Assembly (NCBI RefSeq): GCF_038096165.1
Contig: NZ_CP151076.1
Span: 3,965,501 to 4,029,500 of the forward strand
DNA from: Pseudomonas sp. G.S.17
GTDB lineage: Bacteria; Pseudomonadota; Gammaproteobacteria; Pseudomonadales; Pseudomonadaceae
DNA: 64,000 nucleotides
Direction of reading: 5' to 3'
The notes beneath the pieces were generated by a model that did not search any database, was not told the origin of the DNA, and saw only the letters and a list, made by a program, of their open reading frames with translations. The position numbers were made by a program, and so were the translations under genes. Positions 1 through 8,039 of the stretch are shown in pieces. Numbering within the stretch: position 1 is the first letter of the stretch; each line of letters opens with the position of its first letter.

Positions 1-1806
1 TTCGCCGGGCATGCGCCGTAATCCGCGCCGCGCCAGCAAGCGCTCGAACGCGTTGAACAGACGCAGTTGCGAGTCGCTTTCACGCTGCCATGGCTTGAAA
101 ATCCACAGCGCAACCAACGCCAGCACCAATCCGGCCGCGCCAATAAACGCCGGAGCTTCCAGCCCGGAGAACCAGCGGTTGAACACTTGCAGCTGTTGTT
201 GCCCTTGATAACCAAGGACCCAACGCTGCCAGCCGTAGTTCAAGTTATCCCAACTCAAGCGCAGGCCATTGATCCACGGCACGTTGCGATAGCGCAGCGC
301 CGACATGGGCGAATCTTCGAGAAACGCCTCGTCGGCGGCCAGCGCCTGCTCCAGCCCTTGTTCGATACGTTGCGGCGCCACCGCTGCGGTCGGATCAACG
401 CTGCGCCAGCCAATGCCCGGCTGCCAGTATTCGACCCACGCGTGCGCGTCAAACTGGCGCACGGTCAGGTAATTGCCGTCGGGGTTCAGTTCGCCGCCCT
501 GATAGCCCGCCACTACCCGCGCCGGAATTCCTGCCGCGCGCAGCACGAAGGTCATGGCACCGGCGTAATGGGCACAGAACCCACGGCGACTGTCGAACAG
601 AAAACTGTCGATGCTCTCCGGCCCCAGCGTCGGCGGCTTGAGGGTGTAATGAAAAGACTCACGGCTGAAGTAACCGAGCATGGCGTCAACCAGCGCGTCG
701 GGTTTGGGATGGTTGCGCAGCAGATCGCTGGCCCATTGCCGCGCCTGGGGATTGCCCTTGGGCGGAAGTTGCAGATCCTGGCGCTGGATATTTTCGCTGA
801 GCTGCCCATCGCGGGTCGCGTCCGGCCAGGAATTGACGCTGTACAGCAACGACTGCTCCACCGGGCGGCGGCGTTGCAGGCGGAAGTCACTCATCTGGCG
901 CACGTCCGGCAGGCTGCTCTCGCCGACGTCCAGGGTCGACAGCCAGGGACGCCCGCTGGGCTCCATGACGATGCTGTAACTTACGGTTTCGCCATGTTTT
1001 TGCCATTGCGGTAGCTGTACCGTTTGCGCGCGCCCGGTCTGGGACCAGCGCCGACCGTCGAACTGCTCAAGGGTCAACGAGCGCCAGTACAACTGATTGC
1101 GCGCCGGTATCGCGCCGTCGAAACTGGCACGAAAGACCAGCGCGGCGGATTTGCTCAGTTCGGCGATATCCCCCGGTGCCATGCTATCGGAAAGCCCGGT
1201 CATCGCCTTGTTGCTCGGTTGCGGCAACGACCACAGCGGCTCCAGCCGGGGGAAGAACAAAAACAGCACCAGCATCAAAGGCACCGCTTGCAGCAGCAAT
1301 TTGAGCGCCAGCTTGAGGCTATTGACGGGGTTGCCCGGCGCATCGGTCTGCTGCAAACCGATCAAGGCTGCCAGCAGCGTACTGACCGGCAACAGCGTGA
1401 ATGCCGCCCACAGCAGGCTGTCTTCAAACAGATAACCCACCACCACGCAGAAAAAGCCGAGAAAGATCAGCACCAGCGCATCACGACGAGTGCGCATTTC
1501 CAGCATCTTCAGGATGAACGCGGCAATCAGTAGTGCCGCGCCGGCATCCAGTCCGACCAGACTGCCTCGGGCCAGATACACGCCGCCCGCCGTGCCCACC
1601 AGCAAGCCCGACTTGACCCAGGTTCCGGGAGGGCGGACGCGCATGCGGAAAATCTGCACGCGCCACAGGCTGCACGCCAGCCACAGACCCAGGATCGACC
1701 AGGGCACATGGGTAATGAACGGCACGATCACCAACGCCTGCGCCAGCAGCAACCACATCAGGCTGCCCCGAGGAATAGGCAGGCTCAGGCCGGAATCTGC
1801 GCTCAT
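1..1806 (-). CDS. tgpA: Transglutaminase-like membrane protein TgpA (DUF3488), 3' end outside window
   Basis: A leftward reading frame stays open from the ATG at 1806 to the window edge (602 codons; the family is usually about 660-670 residues). The N-terminal third is a series of hydrophobic segments. A transglutaminase core follows, with a visible Cys-His-Asp triad: C411 in GFCAHYAG, H455 in FDAHAWVEYW and D471 in VDPTAA. A last hydrophobic segment lies near the edge (APAFIGAAGLVLALVALWIF). TgpA proteins sit in the inner membrane with the catalytic domain in the periplasm. The start overlaps the stop of the DUF58 gene (ATGA), so the two are translationally coupled in a moxR-DUF58-tgpA operon. 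The natural substrate is not evident from sequence. Confidence 0.93.
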   Translation of the reverse strand, partial: MSADSGLSLPIPRGSLMWLLLAQALVIVPFITHVPWSILGLWLACSLWRVQIFRMRVRPPGTWVKSGLLVGTAGGVYLARGSLVGLDAGAALLIAAFILKMLEMRTRRDALVLIFLGFFCVVVGYLFEDSLLWAAFTLLPVSTLLAALIGLQQTDAPGNPVNSLKLALKLLLQAVPLMLVLFLFFPRLEPLWSLPQPSNKAMTGLSDSMAPGDIAELSKSAALVFRASFDGAIPARNQLYWRSLTLEQFDGRRWSQTGRAQTVQLPQWQKHGETVSYSIVMEPSGRPWLSTLDVGESSLPDVRQMSDFRLQRRRPVEQSLLYSVNSWPDATRDGQLSENIQRQDLQLPPKGNPQARQWASDLLRNHPKPDALVDAMLGYFSRESFHYTLKPPTLGPESIDSFLFDSRRGFCAHYAGAMTFVLRAAGIPARVVAGYQGGELNPDGNYLTVRQFDAHAWVEYWQPGIGWRSVDPTAAVAPQRIEQGLEQALAADEAFLEDSPMSALRYRNVPWINGLRLSWDNLNYGWQRWVLGYQGQQQLQVFNRWFSGLEAPAFIGAAGLVLALVALWIFKPWQRESDSQLRLFNAFERLLARRGLRRMPGE

Positions 1807-2786
1807 GGCTGACTACCGTACAACGCGAGGGCGCGCAGGCAAGTTTCGCGGTGTACTTCGCCACTGTCCGGCGGCGAGAAAAACCCCGGCAAGCGCAACG
1901 CAAACGGCTGATGACGTTGGGACAGGATCACCACCCAATAGCACAGCCGCGACAAGCGATCTTCGATATCACCGCCCAGCGCCATGAAATCCAGGCACAG
2001 GTCGTGGCCGCTCAAGTCAGTGAAATCCTTGACCAGCAGACCTTGCCCACGGGACCAGGCCTTCCAGTGCATGCGCCGGCGATTGTCGCCAGGCTGATAA
2101 GGCCGCAGGCCGTGATAATCATCCACGCCCGGTCGCTGAGTCGCCTCACCCTCATCGTCGGCGTGAGGCTGAACGCCCTTGAGCAGCGGCATCGCTCCGC
2201 CGATCGGCCGAGGAAAAACCAACGCGGTCTGTTCCAGGTCAAGCCAGCTCCACGCGCGCAGCAGGCTCAAGGGGAATACGCTTTCGACCCGCAGTCGCGG
2301 CGCGCGCAACCAGCCGCGATTTTCCGCAGGCAAGGTCAGCTCAATCTCGACAAGACCGTCGGCCATGACATCGACTTTCTGCAACTGGCTGGCGTCCCAG
2401 CCCACGGCAATGGCTTGCCGACTGTGCCCGGCGCTTTCCAGCCGCAAGCGCAAATGCACGGCCTCACCGACGAACACCGAGCGTGCCACTCCGGCGCTGA
2501 GAATCAGCCCGCTGACGTTGCGGTAAGTGTGCAAAATGCCCAGCACACTCATGGACATCAGCAGGAACGTCAGGCCATACGCCAGACTGTTCTGGTAGTT
2601 GATGGCGACCAGCAGCATCAAAAACAGCACCAGCGCGAACGTACCCCCGGTGCGCGTGGGCATGATGAAGATGCGCCGGTGATCAAGGGTGACGCGTGGC
2701 GCCGGGGGAATTCGCCGGGACAGCCAGCGTTGCCAGATCGGTTTGAGCTGTTCGATCAAAGCACCGGCACCTCGCGCAATAGCCAC
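1803..2786 (-). CDS. DUF58 domain-containing membrane protein
   Basis: The protein has a hydrophobic N-terminal hairpin (TFALVLFLMLLVAINY and the following segment) and the signature C-terminal DUF58 region, including YQPGDNRRRMHWKAWSRG. Such proteins are usually encoded beside MoxR ATPases and are thought to act with them on envelope or vWA-type clients; the exact role is unknown. The start is uncertain: the longest frame begins at a GTG (2786) that overlaps the moxR gene by 31 bp, while a TTG at 2759 overlaps the moxR stop codon (TTGA) and would give a protein nine residues shorter. Neither has a strong ribosome site. The stop overlaps the tgpA start. Confidence 0.9.
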   Translation of the reverse strand: MAIARGAGALIEQLKPIWQRWLSRRIPPAPRVTLDHRRIFIMPTRTGGTFALVLFLMLLVAINYQNSLAYGLTFLLMSMSVLGILHTYRNVSGLILSAGVARSVFVGEAVHLRLRLESAGHSRQAIAVGWDASQLQKVDVMADGLVEIELTLPAENRGWLRAPRLRVESVFPLSLLRAWSWLDLEQTALVFPRPIGGAMPLLKGVQPHADDEGEATQRPGVDDYHGLRPYQPGDNRRRMHWKAWSRGQGLLVKDFTDLSGHDLCLDFMALGGDIEDRLSRLCYWVVILSQRHQPFALRLPGFFSPPDSGEVHRETCLRALALYGSQP

Positions 2787-3673
2787 TGGACCAGCGCCCC
2801 GCTGCCATGCCCGGTCGATTCGGATCGCTCGCGCAAACGGTGGCCAACGACCGAGGGCAGCACGGCCTGCACGTCTTCGGGAATCACATAGTCGCGACCG
2901 ATCAACAGCGCCCAGGCCCGTGCCGCCGACAGAATTGCCAGACTGGCGCGGGGAGAAAGCCCGTAGGCGAATTGCGGCTGACTGCGCGTGGCATCCACCA
3001 GCCGCAACACGTAATCCACCAACGCATCGCTGGCCCGCACCTGCCGCGCCTGCGCCTGCAACAACGCCAGCTCGGCATGGTTGAGCAGCGGTTGCAGGCG
3101 CGGCAGCAAATCCCGGCGCGATTCGCCCATGAGCAAGGCTTTTTCCGCCGATTTGGCGGGATAACCCAGGGAAAGCCGCATGAGGAAGCGATCCAGTTGC
3201 GATTCCGGCAAGGCAAAGGTGCCGCCCTGACTGAACGGGTTCTGGGTCGCAATCACAAAAAAAGGATCGGGCAGCAGCCGCGTGGCGCCCTCGATGGTCA
3301 CCTGCCCTTCTTCCATGGCTTCGAGCAAGGCGCTCTGGCTTTTTGGCGTGGCGCGATTGATTTCGTCGGCCAGCACCAGTTCGGCGAAGATCGGCCCCGG
3401 ATGAAAGGTGAACTGCCCGCTGTCGCGATCAAATACCGATGTGCCGAGAATGTCGCCAGGCAGCAGATCAGAGGTGAATTGAATGCGCTGGAAGCTTAAG
3501 CCCAACACCTTGGCCAAGGTATGGCTGAGCGTGGTCTTGCCCATGCCGGGCAAATCTTCAATCAATAAATGACCACCGCCGAGCAGGCACGTCATGGCCA
3601 GTCGGACTTGCGGTTCCTTGCCTAGCACCACCTCATTGATGGCGTTGAGGCACTCATCGAGTTTCCTGCCCAT
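2756..3673 (-). CDS. MoxR-family AAA+ ATPase
   Basis: A 305-residue AAA+ protein with Walker A PGMGKT (about residues 42-47), Walker B LADEINRA (D103, E104) and a sensor-1 type segment, FFVIATQNPF. MoxR ATPases are chaperone-like proteins usually co-encoded with DUF58 and vWA or transglutaminase proteins, as here. The ATG at 3673 was chosen because GGAGAG lies about 9 bases upstream; an alternative start 12 codons further up (3709) lacks a comparable site. It is the first gene of a three-gene leftward operon. No promoter could be assigned with confidence in the upstream 280 bp. Confidence 0.92.
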   Translation of the reverse strand: MGRKLDECLNAINEVVLGKEPQVRLAMTCLLGGGHLLIEDLPGMGKTTLSHTLAKVLGLSFQRIQFTSDLLPGDILGTSVFDRDSGQFTFHPGPIFAELVLADEINRATPKSQSALLEAMEEGQVTIEGATRLLPDPFFVIATQNPFSQGGTFALPESQLDRFLMRLSLGYPAKSAEKALLMGESRRDLLPRLQPLLNHAELALLQAQARQVRASDALVDYVLRLVDATRSQPQFAYGLSPRASLAILSAARAWALLIGRDYVIPEDVQAVLPSVVGHRLRERSESTGHGSGALVQWLLREVPVL

Positions 3674-3850
3674 AGAAAAACACTCTCCAGGCGACTGCCT
3701 CTGACCCATTGGCTTGCGAACGACGCAATATATGCAGCCACTTTAAGGTCAGCGTAGGTCGTTTCGCCAGAGCGGGGAGGGAAAAGCTTGGAGATGAAGC
3801 GTTTGCATGCCGTGCGGCGGGGAAAGCCAGGCGTAAAATCCCAATCCGCA

Positions 3851-3932
3851 GGAGCGAATTTATTCGCGAAGGGCCGACACATCCAACAGAGACTCAGCGC
3901 CTGAAACATTGCTTCGCGAATAAATTCGCTCC
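3851..3932. repeat. REP pair in inverted orientation
   Basis: The 21-bp sequence at 3851-3871 (core GGAGCGAATTTATTCGCGAA) recurs as its exact reverse complement at 3912-3932. Each arm is itself a partial palindrome, which is typical of Pseudomonas REP sequences arranged as head-to-head pairs. It lies upstream of the moxR operon and beyond the end of the small lipoprotein gene. Confidence 0.85.
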
Positions 3933-3959
3933 TACGGTGACGGAGCGAACTGAAAAGAC

Positions 3960-4238
3960 TTATCGCCCGGCGCGGGACTCACGGATGTAGAAGCGTGCTT
4001 TCTCGGCCTTGCTGGTGCAACCTTCGAAGGCTTCAAATTGCTGCTGGGTCTTGGCGCCGGTCAACAATGACAGGGCTTTGGAATAGCTGACGGTTCCGGC
4101 GAAGCCTTCGGCCTTGGCCAGGTCCAGCTCGTGCCAGGCCGAATCCAGTTGCGTGGCGCAGCTGTCGCGGTACCCGGTTTTGCCGGCGCAACCTGTTAAA
4201 ACCAGAGCTAATAATGGCAGGCAGATCCAGGCTTTCAT
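3960..4238 (-). CDS. Small lipoprotein of unknown function
   Basis: A 92-residue protein with a lipoprotein signal (MKAWICLPLLALVLTGC, lipobox LTGC, acylated Cys at about residue 17), followed by a short soluble domain with two further cysteines (DSCATQ and FEGCTSK) that could form a disulfide. The ATG at 4238 is preceded by GAGGTAA; upstream in-frame codons give a non-signal extension and were not used. I do not recognise a function. The domain resembles small uncharacterised Pseudomonas lipoproteins. It is divergent from the patatin-like gene. Confidence 0.8.
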   Translation of the reverse strand: MKAWICLPLLALVLTGCAGKTGYRDSCATQLDSAWHELDLAKAEGFAGTVSYSKALSLLTGAKTQQQFEAFEGCTSKAEKARFYIRESRAGR

Positions 4239-4418
4239 CGGTGTTACCTCGGGAATAAGAATCGAATGTGCGAGTTGGACGGTCCGGGCGTTTAAAAGTG
4301 CCGTGGAGCCGGGCAGCAAGAGTAACTGTTTTTTACCTGCGACAAGTCTTCACAGGCTGCCCGGGAAGCACGATCATGCCTATTTGCGCGTATGGTGTGC
4401 CAACTTCAGGAGCCCGAC

Positions 4419-5477
4419 ATGAAAAAACGCATCGCTTTGGTACTCGGCTCCGGCGGCGCACGCGGTTATGCGCATATCGGTGTCATCGAAGAATTGGAGC
4501 GGCGCGGCTACGACATCGCGTGTATCGCCGGCTGCTCCATGGGGGCGGTGGTCGGCGGCATCTACGCAGCGGGCAAGTTGCAGCAATACCGCGCGTGGAT
4601 CGAGAGCCTGGATTATCTGGATGTGTTGCGGCTGGTGGACGTCAGCTTCCGCCTCGGTGCCATACGCGGTGAGAAGGTTTTCGGCCAGATCCGGGAAATC
4701 GTCGGCGAAATCAATATCGAAGACCTGCGCATACCTTACACGGCGGTGGCCACCGACCTGACCAACCAGCAGGAAATCTGGTTTCAGGAAGGCTGCCTGC
4801 ATCAGGCGATGCGGGCCTCGGCGGCTATCCCCAGTTTGTTCACGCCGGTCATGCAGGACGGACGCATGCTGGTGGACGGCGGTTTGCTCAACCCGCTGCC
4901 AATTGTGCCGGTGGTGTCCAGCCATTGTGATCTGATTGTCGCAGTGAACCTGAACTCCACCAATCAGGGGCATTACCAGTTGCCGGTCATCGAACGTCCG
5001 CCGGCGGTGAAAAAACGTTTCGACAGCCTGATCAGCTCGCTGGGATCGCGCCTGCCGTTCCGCCGCAAGCTGGATACTGCGGGCGGTGACGTCCTGCGCC
5101 TGGAGCAGGACAGCCTCAAGTCCCGCTCGGCGACCATTGCCAACCCATGGCTGGGCGAAGACTCGGCCGATCCGCAAGGGCAACAACCGGCTGCGGCGCC
5201 TCAGGGCGAGAGCGCGCCGAAATCCGCTACCGGTTCGGTCATCATCGATAACGTCGGCCCGGCATCGCTGCTGGATCTGATCAACCAGAGCTTCGAAGTC
5301 ATGCAGACCTCGCTGGCGCAATACAAGATCGCCGGTTATCCGCCGGACATCCTGATCAACGTTCCCAAGCGGGTGTGCCGGTTTTTCGAGTTCTACAAGG
5401 CCCCGGAACTCATCGCTCTGGGCCGCGAGATCGCCAGCGATACGCTGGATCGGTATGAGGCGGAGCATAGGCGCTAA
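4419..5477 (+). CDS. Patatin-like phospholipase (RssA-type)
   Basis: A 352-residue patatin-family acyl hydrolase. The N-terminus has the oxyanion-hole motif GSGGARG (residues 10-16), the nucleophile elbow GCSMG (Ser40) and the dyad aspartate in VDGG (D153), so the Ser-Asp catalytic dyad is complete. The family hydrolyses phospholipid or related esters; the true substrate is unknown. No signal peptide is seen, so it is probably cytoplasmic or peripherally membrane-bound. The ATG at 4419 follows CAGGAG with good spacing. The region around residues 250-280 is Ala/Pro/Gln-rich and probably a flexible linker. A REP-rich array starts 8 bp after the stop. Confidence 0.9.
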   Translation: MKKRIALVLGSGGARGYAHIGVIEELERRGYDIACIAGCSMGAVVGGIYAAGKLQQYRAWIESLDYLDVLRLVDVSFRLGAIRGEKVFGQIREIVGEINIEDLRIPYTAVATDLTNQQEIWFQEGCLHQAMRASAAIPSLFTPVMQDGRMLVDGGLLNPLPIVPVVSSHCDLIVAVNLNSTNQGHYQLPVIERPPAVKKRFDSLISSLGSRLPFRRKLDTAGGDVLRLEQDSLKSRSATIANPWLGEDSADPQGQQPAAAPQGESAPKSATGSVIIDNVGPASLLDLINQSFEVMQTSLAQYKIAGYPPDILINVPKRVCRFFEFYKAPELIALGREIASDTLDRYEAEHRR

Positions 5478-5884
5478 ACAGACCTGTGGGAGCGAGCTTG
5501 CTCGCGAAAGCGTCAGGTCAGGCGACGCCTATACAGAATGTGAAATCGATTCGCGAGCAAGCTCGCTCCCACCAGGCCGTGTTGGTCAAACCTCCCGCAA
5601 CCGATACCCAAAACGACGGATCTGCTGCGGATGGACTGGCTTCCTCCCGGCTGAAGCCGGTCCTACGGGATGACCGTATTCCAACTGTGTGGGAGCGAGC
5701 TTGCTCACGAAAGCGTCAGGTCAGGCGACGCCTATACAGAATGTGAAATCGATTCGCGAGCAAGCTCGCTCCCACCAGGCCGTGTTGGTCAAACCTCCCG
5801 CAACCGATACCCAAAACGACGGATCTGCTGCGGATGGACTGGCCTCCTCCCGGCTGAAGCCGGTCCTATGTATGGACTCGCCCA

Positions 5885-6119
5885 CACTTTCAACCTGCTT
5901 TTGAACACTGCTACCCGGTTGCATCTATGTATAAGGCCTGTTCGAGGAAGCGTTACGGCTTCTGGCCAACATTGGGTAAGCTCGCGGTATGCCGATTACG
6001 TTAAGGCCTCAAAGGGCCAGTAGGACCGTAGGCATCTATCCGCGACGGTCTGACCTGGGGTCAATGTTCTTCAGCAGCGGTTGAGGTGACTCAGCACCCC
6101 GGTGGCAGAACTCTGTTGA
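5885..6119 (-). ncRNA. Putative bridge RNA region of the IS
   Basis: This non-coding stretch follows the transposase gene. IS110-family recombinases are known to use a structured bridge RNA encoded in the element's longer non-coding end, which for IS1111-type members lies 3' of the transposase. On the transposase strand it contains CGGTCCTAC (complement of 6020-6028), identical to nine bases of the REP target around the insertion point. It also contains ATACATAG (complement of 5925-5932), identical to eight bases spanning the element's end and flank at 5866-5873. These could be target-side and donor-side guide segments. The RNA ends and fold are not determined here; the assignment is inference. 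Confidence 0.45.
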
Positions 6120-7223
6120 TTAATGATTCATCGTCGCCTCCTGGCAACCTGCAGGCTGACGACGATAGGTCTGATTGTTTTGCAGCAGCACCCAGACGAT
6201 GCGCAGGTTTCTATTGGCCAACCTTACGGCTGCTCCTTTTTGACCATGCTGACTTAGCCAGCGTCGTAGCCGGCGATCATCGGGATGCTCCGAATCAGGC
6301 TTCACCTGCCTTAACACGGCGTGCGCTCCTTGAATCGACAGGCTGCGAATATAGCCATCTCCGCGTCTGCAAATTCCTCCCAATCGGATTTTTTGCCCGC
6401 TGCTGTGCTGCTCGGGCACCGTGCCGAAGTAGGCAGCAAACATTCGGGCATTGGCGAAACGCTCAGGCTCAGTCTGTTTGGCCAGCAAGGCCGTGGCGAT
6501 GATTGGGCCGATGCCGCGCACTGTCATCAGACGCTTTGCTGTCTCATCTTCGCGCGCTGCTGCTTCCAGACGGCCCGTCAGTACATCGATGCGCTCACCC
6601 AGATGGCTCCATTCGCCCAGCATTTCATCAATCAGCTCGCGCAACATATCCGGCAATGGCTGGATGGCATCTTCCAATATACGTGGGACATTTCGGCTGA
6701 GGGTCACCGCCCCTTGCGCCATGGCAATACCCTGTTCCAGCAACAGCCCGCGTATCTGATTACCCATTGCAGTGCGCCGCCTTACATACCCTTGTCGAGC
6801 ACGATGCAGAGCCTGCATGGCCAGTTGTGCGGTGCTTTTGACTGGCACTGGCGCAATGTTTACATCTCGTCCTGAACGCAATATCGCCAGCACATCGTTG
6901 CGATCATTTTTGGCACCGCTACGATGTTTGGCGACATGTTGCGCCGGTAAAATTCGCGCCTGATTGCCTTGTGCTTGCAACAGCCGCGCCCAAGCCTGCG
7001 CGCCAGGGCCGGTCTCCATCAGCACCGTCACGCCTGCCGGCAGTTTTTGTAAAAAGGCCACAAAGGTTTCGCGTGACTTGATCCGCTCTTCGTAAATGAC
7101 CTGACCAAGGGCATCTTCCCCGGCCACCTGGAACACATTCTTGGCAAGATCTACCGCCACTGTCGAACAAGCCGACACGTCGGCTGAAGACAAGGCGTTA
7201 CTTTTGGTCGTATGCTTTTTCAT
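6120..7223 (-). CDS. IS110/IS1111-family transposase (DEDD recombinase)
   Basis: A 367-residue protein with an N-terminal RuvC-like DEDD domain: D25 in VAVDLAKN, E70 in METG, and D107 and D110 in KNDRND. The C-terminal Transposase_20 domain has a helix-hairpin-type segment (LMTVRGIGPIIATALLA) and the serine motif EQHSSGQ (S274/S275). All expected catalytic residues are present and there is no internal stop, so it is probably active. Such enzymes cut and rejoin DNA through a circular intermediate under guidance of a bridge RNA. The ATG at 7223 lies just inside a third copy of the element's terminal motif (ATGGACTCGCCC, 7222-7233), which could fold with the right-end copy. Confidence 0.93.
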   Translation of the reverse strand: MKKHTTKSNALSSADVSACSTVAVDLAKNVFQVAGEDALGQVIYEERIKSRETFVAFLQKLPAGVTVLMETGPGAQAWARLLQAQGNQARILPAQHVAKHRSGAKNDRNDVLAILRSGRDVNIAPVPVKSTAQLAMQALHRARQGYVRRRTAMGNQIRGLLLEQGIAMAQGAVTLSRNVPRILEDAIQPLPDMLRELIDEMLGEWSHLGERIDVLTGRLEAAAREDETAKRLMTVRGIGPIIATALLAKQTEPERFANARMFAAYFGTVPEQHSSGQKIRLGGICRRGDGYIRSLSIQGAHAVLRQVKPDSEHPDDRRLRRWLSQHGQKGAAVRLANRNLRIVWVLLQNNQTYRRQPAGCQEATMNH

Positions 7224-8039
7224 GGACTCGCCCTCGCTGTCGTTGGCTTCTTAAGAATGCCACCGTGGCGCTACAGACGCCTCGGCTTGGGCGAGTCCAT
7301 CCAATTACGGGATGACCGTATTCCAACTGTGTGGGAGCGAGCTTGCTCGAGAAAGCGTCAGGTCAGGCGACGCCTATACAGAATGTGAAATCGATTCGCG
7401 AGCAAGCTCGCTCCCACCAGGCCGTGTTGGTCAAACCTCCCGTAACCGATACCCAAAACGACGGATCTGCTGCGGATGGACTGGCTTCCTCCCGGCTGAA
7501 GCCGGTCCTACGGGATGACCGTATTCCAACTGTGTGGGAGCGAGCTTGCTCGCGAAAGCGTCAGGTCAGGCGACGCCTATACAGAATGTGAAATCGATTC
7601 GCGAGCAAGCTCGCTCCCACCAGGCCGTGTTGGTCAAACCTCCCGCAACCGATACCCAAAACGACGGATCTGCTGCGGATGGACTGGCTTCCTCCCGGCT
7701 GAAGCCGGTCCTACGGGATGACCGTATTCCAACTGTGTGGGAGCGAGCTTGCTCACGAAAGCGTCAGGTCAGGCGACGCCTATACAGAATGTGAAATCGA
7801 TTCGCGAGCAAGCTCGCTCCCACCAGGCCGTGTTGGTCAAACCTCCCGCAACCGATACCCAAAACGACGGATCTGCTGCGGATGGACTGGCCTCCTCCCG
7901 GCTGAAGCCGGTCCTACGGGATGACCGCATTCCAACTGTGTGGGAGCGAGCTTGCTCGAGAAAGCGTCAGGTCAGGCGGCGCCTATACAGAATGTGAAAT
8001 CGATTCGCGAGCAAGCTCGCTCCCACCAGGCCGTGTTGG

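Larger units (their letters stand above)
5869..7307 (-). mobile_element. IS110-family insertion sequence, IS1111-type
   Basis: Comparing unit 2 with uninterrupted units places the insertion within GGTCCTACGGG: the left flank ends in TA (5867-5868) and the right end finishes with TA (7306-7307), so the exact edge is ambiguous by this dinucleotide. The element is about 1439 bp. There is no longer target duplication and no terminal inverted repeats, but 13-bp subterminal inverted repeats (ATGGACTCGCCCA) lie at 5872-5884 and 7288-7300. It carries one transposase gene with about 250 bp of non-coding DNA after it and about 85 bp before it, the layout of the IS1111 subgroup. The target is a REP, as known for several Pseudomonas IS110 elements. 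Confidence 0.92.

Noticed and set aside
26..1533. Rightward open frames over the first 1.5 kb
   Set aside because: They are antisense to the tgpA reading frame, which carries an intact catalytic triad.
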